64,000 bases of DNA, taken from positions 4,327,537 through 4,391,536 of the forward strand of contig JAJEKV010000055.1 in assembly GCA_021234155.1 (NCBI GenBank), written 5' to 3'. The stretch's first letter is position 1. Every line of letters starts with the position of its first letter. Positions 1 to 10,817 of this stretch are shown here, piece by piece. This DNA is from Isoetes taiwanensis (Eukaryota > Streptophyta > Lycopodiopsida > Isoetales > Isoetaceae). Below the pieces are notes generated by a model, which saw only the letters and a program-made list of their open reading frames with translations, searched no databases and was not told the origin of the DNA. A program made the translations under genes and the position numbers.

Positions 1-77
1 CTTAACGAAGCATAATCCATAATTGAAATATAATCCTAAGTATCAAAGAAGGGTTAATCTTAACAAAGATAACCAGA
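1..77. repeat. LTR-like flank left of CACTA copy 1
   Basis: These 77 bp recur almost exactly at 31,194-31,270, where they also directly precede a CACTA transposon. The last part (from AGAAGGGTTAATC) recurs at 47,009-47,039 in the uninterrupted LTR of the chromovirus. The segment is therefore read as part of an LTR that was the CACTA target. Its left part lies outside the window. Confidence 0.7.
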
Positions 78-2615
78 CACTACAAGGGATAGTCGACGTC
101 CAACGACGTCGCGACGTCGAAGAACGACGGGTCGTCGTCGAATATCGACGACATCGTCGTTCAACGACGCATTAACGCCGTTCGACGCCGCTCAACGCCG
201 CTTCTCGGGGCTGACGTGGTTCGGATTGGCTGCGTGGCATGGTGCTTAAATCACGCTTAAGCCGGTAAGCGCGGCGTCGTCGCGGCCAACGTGCACAAAA
301 CGCCGTTTAACGCCGTCTCGCGGATCCGACGTGGCACATCCGGCCGCGACGCCGGGTTTGCCGACATGCCGTGCTCGCGACGCCACCGTCGTCTCGCCAT
401 CGCCGACATGACGCCGTTGAACGACGAAAAACCGACGCGGAGGGGTCGGCCTAGTGTGTGGCGGGTTTGCCGACATGCCAGTCCCGGCACGCCAAAGTCC
501 CTCGCCATCGCCGAGTTGGACGCCGTTAAACGACGCTAGAATATCCGACGCAAGGGCAAGTTTTGCCAAGCGTGGCGGCATCGCCCCGGGCATCACGCCA
601 TTATCAAGGGGAACCAGAGCGACCCCACCCCGCTTAGAAGTCAACGCCGCTTAAGCGACGAAGACGTTTTTTTGGGGAAAAAAAAAAAAAAAAAAAATTA
701 ATACCGACGCCGCTTATCGTTTGGAATGCCAAAATTACCCTATGGACTAAGTTACACCTGGTCGCTTTTTTGCAAAAAAATCCAAACACTTACGCCTCTA
801 CATTCGCTTTGGTAAAAGAAAGCACGCCTCTACATTGCATTCGGGTCCAGCCCACCTCCTAGGCCAATTGACCACGAGTGTGTTGCACATGAGATAGTTT
901 GGCTTCTTCGAGAAGGGGTGGGCTTCGCCACAAAACTTGGTCCCTAGGGCAATGTCAACGTTCGAGTCCATTGGCAGATGCATCATCACTTGCCCGAGAG
1001 GGGAAGTTGCCCGTCCGGTCGCCGGGCCTTCGGGAGAGGAATTTTGGGGCAAGCCGCCTCGGGTGGTTTTAGGTCCGTTCAAGGCCAACACACCCTCTAC
1101 CTCAAGACACACGCCGCAAGGTCCTAGTCAAATCGACAAGGATAGAGCCTTCAAACGTAAACCCTATGAGTTGCCGTGTTCTAGCGGGTTTTGCGTTTTG
1201 GGTGCCGAAGTTTTGGTCTTTTGCACTTGGGACGCGGGGCCGATCACATGCAGTTGAGAACGCAAGCAAGGGGAACTGACGGAATGGAGTTTGGACCTGT
1301 ACTCCTCCCGCCAGTGGCTTAGAAGTCAAGGGCCGCTTTGCAAAAGAGGCAAGACATAAGTAAATTCCTAATTAATGCATAGTACGGACTTAAATTCTGA
1401 TTTTTTGTCAGCTAGCTTCCTAAGTCATCGCCAACATACAGGCCAACTTTCAAAAAATTTGGATATGGTTTAGATCAAATAGTTTGCACTAGAACGGTCC
1501 GGGCAGCTTTGTTGTTGGGCAGCCGAGCCGGGCACACTTGCCCAAGTCAAACAAGGCCAGGACCTTGCAAGGCCTCCTCATTAGAGGGGAGAGTCCGAAC
1601 CCCGTGAGGCGAGCCCCAAAAGCTTCCCCGAGGCAGCCTTTTTTCGGCAAAGCCCACGGGGCGACGCTAAAGACCACACTCCCGGATCTTGGTTCCCGTA
1701 TCCGACCGTTGAATCCTTTGTTCCAGGAACCTGGTCCGAGAAGGTCCAAAAAAATCCAACATCCGTCCGGGAGAACATATCAAACCGCTGAAGCGCCCCG
1801 CGGGGCGACAAGTAGAAACCAAAGTGTTTTGTCGTCGGACATTGCGGCGAGGTTCGAAATGCCGATCCGACCGCCACATCGTCCGGAATGCCAAAATTAC
1901 CCTAGGGACCAAGTTACACGGTCAGTTTTGCAAAAAAAGAAAGAAAAACACTTTACGCCCTACATTTGCAAAGATTCAGCCCACCTCCTAGGCCAATTGA
2001 TTACGAGTGCGTTGCACATGAGAGATAGTTTCTTTCGAAGGGGTGGGCTTCGCCACAAAACTTGGTCCCTAGGGCAATGTTGACGTTCGAGTCCATTGGC
2101 GAGATGCATCACGGTGCCCGAGAGGGGAAGTTGCCCGTCCGCCGCCAGGGCCTTCGGAGAGGACTTTGGGGCAAGCCGCCGGGGTGGTTTTAGGGTCCGT
2201 GCTCAAGGCCAACACCCCCTCTACGCCAAGACACGGGCGCGAAGGTCCTAGTCAAATCGACAAGCATAGAGCCTCCCAAACATAAACCCTATGAGTTGCC
2301 GTGTTCTAGCAGGTGGTTTGCGCTTTTGGGTGCCGAAGTTTGGTCTTTGCACTTGGGACGTGGCCAATCACATGCGCTTGAGAACGAAGGCAAGCCGGAA
2401 CCGACGGAATGGAGTTTGGACCTGCACTCCTCCCCGCTGTGGCGCTTAGGAAGTCAAGGCCCGCTTTTAAAGAGAGCAAGACATTCAGAATTTAATTAAT
2501 GCATACAGTACGGACTTAAATTCGATTTTTTGTCAGCTAGCTTCCTAAGTCAGCTAGCTTGTTGAGATAAACTACATCTTCGCATGTTGGTAGGGTATTA
2601 GTTCTCATAGCAGGG

Positions 2616-2618
<3 letters not shown>
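78..2618. mobile_element. CACTA transposon copy 1, 5' part
   Basis: Starts with the CACTACAA terminal motif of the CACTA (En/Spm) superfamily, preceded by AGA, the 3 bp that form the target duplication around copy 2. The first 600 bp are GC-rich and packed with short subterminal motifs of the kind CGTCGTT / AACGACG in both directions, as expected for transposase-binding repeats. No transposase ORF is visible, so it looks non-autonomous. The copy is interrupted at a (TA)n tract and resumes at 18,587. Its right TIR is missing. Copy 2 at 31,271-35,759 gives the uninterrupted order. Confidence 0.8.
723..2560. repeat. Internal direct duplication in CACTA copy 1, offset about 1.16 kb
   Basis: The block beginning GGAATGCCAAAATTACCCTA at 723 is repeated from 1,885. 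Shared pieces include CCACCTCCTAGGCCAATTGA, the CACAAAACTTGGTCCCTAGG stretch, and the end TCAGCTAGCTTCCTAAGTCA. The same two-unit structure is present in CACTA copy 2 (31,863 and about 32,977), so the duplication predates the copying of the element. Short ORFs here differ between units and copies and are not believed to be genes. Confidence 0.85.

Positions 2619-2704
<86 letters not shown>
2619..2704. repeat. (TA)n microsatellite
   Basis: An uninterrupted TA tract of about 86 bp. In CACTA copy 2 the same place holds a short (TA)n at 33,730-33,748, so this tract is native to the CACTA element. It is the left breakpoint of the 15.9 kb insertion. Confidence 0.95.
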
Positions 2705-2706
<2 letters not shown>

Positions 2707-4195
2707 AGTCTTTGTACTATGTAGGGCCTGTACGAGTTAAGGACTGTACAAATCCAACTAGAAGCCAAATACAGAGATATATCTCTTAGATTCTACTGAA
2801 TTCTCTAAGATTCTCTTGAGATTTCCATAAATTCCTTAAGATTCTCTTCAGATTTTTCCATTAGGGACTGTATGAAGTTGAATGTATTTATTATATATTG
2901 ATTCTTCAAGTTAAAAAAAGGAAGACCATTACATTAGCACCTCCAGTCATGCGCTTAATATTATCATCACAGATGTAATCCCTGGAGCTTGCTTTGAACG
3001 ACTAAAGAGCTACTTTCGATCTTTTTTGAATGAGCCACCCATGATGCAAAAAGAGGGGAAACCATCTGAAAACTACAATTTTTTATCAGGGTTTCCACAA
3101 CGGAAACACCACTCGATTCTATCAAAAGTGACCTTCATATTCATCGAACCCAGAGGCACTCAGCTCATCGGCATTTTGCTCTAAAAATGAACCCACCAAT
3201 GGCATGAGATCAAAGATGTCGGTATAGCAATACTATGAACATTCATTAATACTTAAAAAGAAACAATCATATGCCAAATTATAGGGATCCAGAAGATATT
3301 TTCAATTTTTTTATTGTCGAGGCCAAAGCTAAACATGACCAATTTTACCTATCGGTCATCTTTAAAACAAATAAGCAAGCAAATAGCCTTTGCATCTCAC
3401 CACCATTGCATCTCGCTAACACACAGGGTACATGTTAGAGAACACAGCATACAAAGGTAAGGCCTTAATGTGCTATTGCTTATTGAAATATTGGGATTGC
3501 AGCAAAGCAAGAATCCCAAAATGCTACATTTCCATCCCTCTATCCGAATGCAAAAAATATCTAAAATAGCCATTGTTCGTGGTCAGGAGACTGAAAAGCA
3601 CGCCACCTTATGTTGCAGTTCATTTTACAAATTGGGGTCTTGTCTGCAATTCAACATTTTCCAAATGTCATTCGCAGGATTTCCTTCCTTGAACCATCAT
3701 AATAAAAGCCGCCAAAAAAACATTCGTGAAATTACGCTCGTCAAACTTGACATCAAGCTCCTCAAAAACTCCTCTTCATACAACTTTGCATACAATACCA
3801 AACCGAAACCCTACTCCAAACCTTTGCGAGAATCTCGCAATACGAAACTAATTGTCCAGACTTTATAGTTGCACACTCGAACGTCATAAAGCTAGTTGAC
3901 TTTGATTAAACCTACAATATCGACATTCCTAAAACATACTAGGCAAGATGAAAGAACCCTAGAAAACATGTGATGGAATGATGGATAAGATGAATGACAG
4001 ACAATGGTTATATGTAAACATGAGATTAATTGTTACGGTATTAGATAAACTACATAAAGTGAGATATTCATTGATTGCTTGGCACAATTGTGACTATGTG
4101 CATCAAGAAAGTTGAAATTTACTTATGTATTAAGTGAATAATAAAATTGAAATTTGATTATGTAAAATAATAAGCATACCTCACATGAATATTAA

Positions 4196-4660
4196 GAAGT
4201 TTATTGCATAATTTCATTATTGTTAAGGGCAAATTGTGATCCCATAATATGTGCAACAATAAATGTGCAACAATAAATGAAGCAAAGGAGATCCTATGCA
4301 TATGTAGCTTGCTAAACATGTGCATGTCTATGTTAGTGCATGTCTATGTTACAGTAGAAATTACAATTTTATTGATAAATAAACAAATGCATCAGCAATA
4401 CAAAGTCATTTTATTTCCTTCGCATGAATAACATCCATCAAATGGAAGTTTATTGCATAATTTTCTTATTGTTAAGTGAGGATTGCGATCCCATAATCTC
4501 TGCAACAATGAAATAAAGGAGATCATATGCATCGCGATGTAAAGGATCTAAACATGTACATGTCTGTCTATGTTCCAATTTCATCAATAAATAAACCAAT
4601 CGATCTGCAGTTCAATGTCATTTTATTTCCTTGAACTTGTTGGCAAAGATGATCCATCTA
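4196..4660. repeat. Imperfect tandem duplication, about 245 bp units
   Basis: AAGTTTATTGCATAATTT opens both units (about 4,196 and 4,446). Each continues through a GATCCCATAAT stretch, a CAACAAT stretch, GGAGATC-TATGCAT, and ends CATTTTATTTCCTT. The units differ by small indels and substitutions. Confidence 0.75.
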
Positions 4661-4743
4661 AATATTCTATCCTATCATGAGTAATATTTCCCATTGTACC
4701 CTAAATATTCTATCCTATCATGTGGAGGATTTCCCATTATGCC
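4658..4743. repeat. Two 43 bp tandem units
   Basis: TAAATATTCTATCCTATCAT occurs at 4,659 and 4,702, each copy followed by a similar TTTCCCATT-T stretch. Confidence 0.8.
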
Positions 4744-7189
4744 CTTCACATTCTCAAAATCCCAATGATGGCCAGTCGTTCTAGAAAAGTAATTCAAAAT
4801 AACTGCAAATTTAGCTATAGATCTCCATTATAATAGTATATATACTCGATGTGGTATCTTCGAGTTTGCACACAGGGCCTTCAAGCATAACGACAATAGT
4901 AGCTTACTTACATTACAAATAGTAGCTTACTTACATTACAGTTTGTTGTTGTATGTTCCTCTGTTTGGCCTTCTACAAAAATAGAAAATACAGGCATTAC
5001 TCCCCGAATGGAAAATTTATAACACATTAAAATACATGCATTCAAATTGTGGAATGGCTTCTGGTTAATCTTCTCTTAAAGTTTGACCATTGAACCAATG
5101 TTCTAATTCACAGTAGAAGTAGAACTATCAGTCATAATCTAACTGCATAAACAATTAATATGTTATCTAGGAGCACAGTTAATCCAGGAGCATACTTGAT
5201 CATTAAAAGAGAGCTTTTTATTACCCAACTCTAGTCACCCAAGTCTGCTCCAATTCTAGATCATTTGCATCCCTCTAAATCTGTAAGGACATGATTTTTC
5301 ACATTCATTGTTCTTGCTGAAATTTGAAGATCATAACAGGCCAGACATTATTTCTTACCATCAAAAGCCAAACATAGGGCTGGAATGGATCGATTTAGAA
5401 AACAGCGCAGTCCGTGTGCAGCTAATGCTTCAAATTAAAGGGGGGGAAAGCTATAATTTCAGCAAATAAGAAAATTTCCGTTGGGATTTGAGAATCGATG
5501 CATAAGGAAAAAAAGGGCGGAAAAAGAGTAAATCACCTTGAGGTGCTTTGACCTTTGCAGAAATAATAGATCGAATCCGGAGATGTTTGTCATGTCAGTG
5601 CAGTTATTTGGACATAGCTGGGAAAAAAGGAGGGATTTACAGGAAAAAGAACACTGACATTAGAATCGACATTAAGACATTAAGCAGGGGAGATGTTCAA
5701 CTCTAAAAATAGTAAGATGGATATAAATATTACCTTGTTAGTTTCAAATAGCTGAAGCTTGAGTGCATTGTTGAAACAGGTGCAACATATCAGTTCAAGC
5801 TCCATCATCTACAGAAATAGCTCTTTGATATTCGAGCAGATGCTCCGCTTGACTAGGCTTGGCAGTCCTTAAGAACAGAGACAATTTCCTGCACACGAAA
5901 CAGAGAGATTAAGATATTAATCTTTTGGAATCAATCAGCTAAAAATATCAAAGTAAAGGAAGGTGTAGAAAATCCTTGGGATTATTTGAATCTAGCTATT
6001 TCCATGTGAATAAATGAAACGTGCATATAAAATTCTCCTAGAAGATATGAAAAGCAAAGGATTCTTCCATTTAAAACCATTTTACAACTTCTCACAATAA
6101 GTTTTAAGGCCATCGACATTATTAGCATGGTCATGTAATTTGAACTTGTGCCGGATAGAAATAACCAAGCTTCGTGTTCGTCTGCCGCAGATGGGTCTAG
6201 ATAGCAATGCAAAGAAAAAAAATTCAAAGGGAAAGGGGCAATACCTCGTTTAGAGAGCAATTGACGGTGGCTTGCAGATCTCAAATTTGTCAGAAATCCA
6301 GCCGCTTTCTGAAGATCCGCTTTCTTCTGCCAGATATATTAAGAAACAAAACTGTGAATAGGCAGGTAGATCGTTTGCTGTCAAGTCTTTTAGGTTTCGT
6401 ACATTAAAGCACCTTAAAAATCCGTTTTCATACCCTTGCTTACCGAGAAAGGAGCAGCTATGCAGATGAAGGAGGCAAATGCCAAGAACTATCTAAGATA
6501 GATGGGGCCTAAAAAAAGGCTGCGTTCAGTGCTTCCAGAGCATCTACTGCCATTGAAATAGAACTCGCATTCTACCGGAGAAGGAAATAAATAAGGAAGA
6601 AGCTTACCATAGTCGTGCCTTGCTCTGTTTGCTCTACACGCCATATCTGGCAAGCTTAGAAACAGTAATGCATAGAGTAAAAAAGGGAATGAAGAAGCAC
6701 AAGGGCAAATTCCCTGCGCACGAAAGCCACAAACGGACCAAACGGATTGCAATACCAACACATGCTTTGAAACCAAGAACAAATCGGCGCAACAGAAAAC
6801 ATGTCGAAAACTTTTTGGATACGTGCATTAAAATCTTTCCTACTTTCCCTACGAAGATAATAGGCTAGTCTAAGAGCAAAGTTATTAATAAATGACGGCA
6901 TAAAATGCCCTTTTTAGAACTTTCCTTGCAACTTCTTATTTAATGAGCTTTCCTTTATTCCCACTTTCGATGCACCAATAGTCAAAGGTGTGCCACCTCG
7001 CCCCAAAAATTGCACCTTCTATTGCAATTTTCTAAAACAATTGACGGCTCGGATTTCTCCTTCCCCCCTTGATCCGAGGGTCCAGAGGAATGGTGCATGC
7101 CCCATGCATGTCCATGGATGCCCCCATGCAGATCCAATGGTCATAAGTTCGCCACCTCACCTTCTTTCAAACAAACGGACGAGATCGAT

Positions 7190-7341
<152 letters not shown>

Positions 7342-7344
7342 TAT

Positions 7345-10300
7345 ATATATAGACTAGCAGAACCCTAAACCAAAAAGCTTAGCTATCCAGCAAGCCCTTA
7401 TGGGTCCTTTTGATTTAAATAAACCAAGAAGGGGATCTTGGAAACCTCCAAACTATAGAGTATTACTTGCCAAAAACTGCCATAATTAAGGAGATAAGGC
7501 CACAACAATTCTGTTCACATATAATTGTATCAGAACAGCTAGGATTCGCTAAGTAATCTAGACACAATGCCTATATAATTTATTGCAGATGTAAATCAGA
7601 GTAGATCAGCAAAGAAAATCAGCAAAGTAGAGTACTAAAGAGGACAATTAAGTATAAAACAAATTCATTCATTCATATGCCATTAAATGGCGAAACTAAT
7701 AACAAATATTGTCTAAAGTGCACTTACTTTTTTTGCACGCCTAAAAGGAGCTAATAGGCTCAGAAAATTCATACCAAATACATATAGAAGTAGAAATAAC
7801 AGATTATCTTGTAGATGGGGAATCTTTAAACAAGTCTTTCAGAACAGCAACATTGTGCAATAGACAAACCATCCAAAAGCATGGGAGAAGAAGGTTTGGT
7901 TACCTGCAGTCAAACAGATCAGAGATTAGCCTACTGGGTAATTCTGAAATTGACTAGCAGGTAAGCAATAAACCCTCTTGGCATTTTCAGCCCTTTACCC
8001 AAAATGTTAACCAAAAGGCAAATAATTATTTAGAACATGAAAGATCTTTAACATGTAATTCATTCGATTAGCTTAAAATATACATGGGTTAGTATAAGAT
8101 GCAGATACCATAAATTCTTACCACAGCGGCAGTACAGTAGTTTGCTTAATCTGACAGTAGTGATGGATAATTTAACAGTGGTAAAGGATAATTTTAACAA
8201 TGGTAATTGACAATTTCCTCTAATGGTACACAGCCTGCCTAAACAATAGTAAACAAAAAATAAACAAAAAATAAACAAAAAATAAACAAATGCTCCCAAG
8301 GAGCAGATTAAATGATATTTGCAAAATAAAGGGATGCATGCGTATGTAAAAAATCTAAGAGACCAGGTTCCAAACTTATACTAAGTATGTAGCAGCAAGG
8401 GATGGAGAATGAAGTGAATATGATAATGCATTAATTATGCTTTGAGGAGTAAGTGACAATAATCTGATTAAACTTAAAGAACTATGTCAATGTACTGATC
8501 TATTCAAAGTTACAGATCCAAGGCCACCAGACAGAATCTCAAATTTAGAATAACCAATTTACTGAAATCAGATCTAGAGTATTAGGTACAATTAGTTTAG
8601 GAACATGTTAAAACTAGATCCTAAGAGAGGATATTCCAACTATGCATATCGGGGAGCCTAGAATGATCAAACCAGCCTATTAGTATTGCCACAAGTCATA
8701 CATTGAACTAGATTTGCTAGAGCAAAGTGGAGAGAATTATAAGGAAAGATCTGGAAATATCTGGTAATAACTGGAAAAATCTGGAAAAATCAGCAAGCAT
8801 CCAAGAAACATATTAATGAATTAAACCTGATTTTGTTGTATTTCGTTCTGCAGTATGTCATCCTCAGACTCCTCATCTGATAGGGGCACTAGTGTGATGT
8901 TGTTTGGTCCAGAATCCTTGTTGATGTTGCTACAATTCTGTAATCCACCCATGAATTTTGTAATGCTGCTATCACTTTTCTCTCTGCCAGGATCAATCCC
9001 ATTAACCCTACAGAGTTCCAATAATTGTGCCTTTGTGGGCTGCACATTGGGGTGCTCAATTCCCCTTCTTCTGAGCACTTCAATCAGCTTAGATCTGGTA
9101 AGGCCTTTGTTAGGAGCGCCCTCCGGGCGTCCAGCCTTGCTCATTCTCCCATAGAGCAATGTAAGTCATTTTAGTGCCTTAAATAGGCCAGAGAAACGGA
9201 TTAAGGTAACGGATTAGAGTAACCAAAGCAATCATCTATGATCTTAACAGCATAAGGAGCGTATTAACCGGCTACATAAGCAATTGCAGAGAATAGAAAA
9301 TAAGAACCGCCATGCTTACCCGGAAAAGCCATCTGTAAAAAATAATTTTCGTTAAAAAGCCGAAGTTCCAAATGTTGCTTGTACATCGCCATTGTATCCC
9401 AAAGAAAACGGTTGGGATCCGATTAAACCATAGTGAACGGGCAGACTAAATCGCCATCGGGCCTTAGGGTTTCGCAATTCTCCATTTCGTATGTTTTTAG
9501 GTTAACTTAAAGCAGTACTAGGAAAAAATGTGCACATAATAATGTGTATATTATATTAAACCCCATGATGTTCCACCATAGAGAGCACATTAAATTGTTC
9601 TTTGCAAGGTTAGACATTCAAATTGGTATTTGCTACCATATGTCCATCAAGGGTTTCTTGTTGTACAATACATAAGGTTTACAAAGTGTTATATGGCCAA
9701 GAGACTATCATATACCATATCCGGTTCATTCCAGTGAAAAAAGATCATAAAGTCCAAAGTTAAGAGGTAGTATACTACAATCATGCGAGGATATGCATCC
9801 AAAGGCGCTTCTATATAAGTCCAGCGGATTAAAAGGTGTTCCAACAGTGGATAATGGTTTGGTACTAGATATAGGGTACACCTTCTTCATACGTTAGTAA
9901 CTAGATTGTCCAGTGCTCATGTCTGCCTTATAAGATTCCGTGTGCATTACATGTTATGTTTACCAGTAAGTGAGGTGGTTGACCTTACCCTTAGTGCTAA
10001 AAGGATTAGATAGCTTTTGCCAAAAGCAAGTTTCCCTTTGTTGCATAGCCTGCACTCTGTAGATTTAAGTAAAACATACATCAGAACTAATATGCCCTTA
10101 GCAAGCAACATGATACAAAACCTTCTAGAAAATAGGACATATTTTTATTTAGGAAATACCACTTGCCATAATCTTAAAATAAAGTACCAACTTGGGTTCA
10201 TAAAAACCATAGAAGGAAATTAAAGAAGTTAGAGAAATAAAGGGAATTAAAGAAATAAAGGAAATTAAAGAAAATAAGGAGGTTAAAGAAATTAAAGAAA

Positions 10301-10695
10301 CCTTATCTTAAATCATTCAGGTAGGAATGGGATCTTTTAGCCATGGGGACAAGCTTGCCATAGAATTAATTCCATTACGTAAGCAAAAAATCTACCTTTT
10401 GTAGTCCAGTTTTGTATGACATAACTCCAGCTTGAAAAAACCATTCATTTTGCAGGTCAAGAAATCTGGATAAACCACAGCAAAGGACCAGAGCCAAAGG
10501 GATAGGCCCTGGCAACAAGTAGTGAATTCTGGTTCCCAAAGTCATAACCATAGCCAGTAGATATGTGCATTATCATTTTTAGGACCAGAAATTTAGCTTT
10601 AGGAAACTCAGAGAGCTGCAAAGACCATGGTGCAAAATTTGCTCGGGTCACACCAGATCCAAAGATTAGCATGATACTAGTTTAAGCAAAGCCAA
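7345..10695 (-). repeat. Left (3') pseudo-LTR of the Penelope-like element
   Basis: Near-identical to 15,080-18,426 over its whole length. Differences are small: the left copy has extra AATAAACAAA-type units near 8,250-8,290 that the right copy lacks, and the right copy has about 30 bp more near 15,110-15,170. It starts at ATATATAGACTAGC and ends at AAAGCCAAATATA next to a TA run. It holds one short minus-strand ORF and otherwise AT-rich non-coding DNA, including GAAATTAAAGAA-type repeats near 10,220-10,310. Confidence 0.9.
8821..9159 (-). CDS. SAP/AT-hook-like small protein, left-repeat copy
   Basis: A 112-residue ORF that differs from the right-repeat copy (16,544-16,882) at only two residues (N38 and V52 here; S and A there). 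Residues 7-18 hold a basic GRP-containing stretch resembling an AT-hook. Residues 20-55 form two predicted helices separated by a Gly-Ile turn with a Lys-x2-Leu-Leu pattern, the layout of SAP/HeH DNA-binding domains. The C-terminal third is acidic (SDEESEDD). The codon before the final Val-stop carries a splice-donor-like CAG|GTTTAA. This copy sits downstream of the RT, so it may be expressed only if a further unit follows. The function is inferred from the fold pattern only. Confidence 0.6.
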   Translation of the reverse strand: MLYGRMSKAGRPEGAPNKGLTRSKLIEVLRRRGIEHPNVQPTKAQLLELCRVNGIDPGREKSDSSITKFMGGLQNCSNINKDSGPNNITLVPLSDEESEDDILQNEIQQNQV

Positions 10696-10721
10696 ATATA
10701 TATATATATATATATATATAT
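10696..10721. repeat. (TA)13 at the pseudo-LTR/internal junction
   Basis: A short TA tract exactly where the left direct repeat meets the internal region. The other copy of this repeat end (18,426) also runs directly into TA, so the TA tract marks a unit junction. Confidence 0.9.
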
Positions 10722-10817
10722 TCCTACCTCCTACCGGAAGGCAGGAGGCTCCCTTTTAAGTGAACTCATAAGGGCTGGAGGGCCCCTATGAGAGGGACCC
10801 TCCTGCCAACTAGAACT

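Noticed and set aside
798-2083. ORFs inside CACTA units (for example 1,538-2,083)
   Set aside because: Frames are not maintained between the internal duplicate units or in copy 2; no transposase motifs.
3470-3868. 132-codon plus-strand ORF
   Set aside because: No recognisable domain, and AT-rich codon content like its surroundings; kept only as part of the unassigned block.
8855-9154. Plus-strand ORF opposite the SAP-like ORF (also 16,578-16,877)
   Set aside because: Antisense shadow; the minus-strand frame has the coherent DNA-binding pattern and the phase-matched splice donor.
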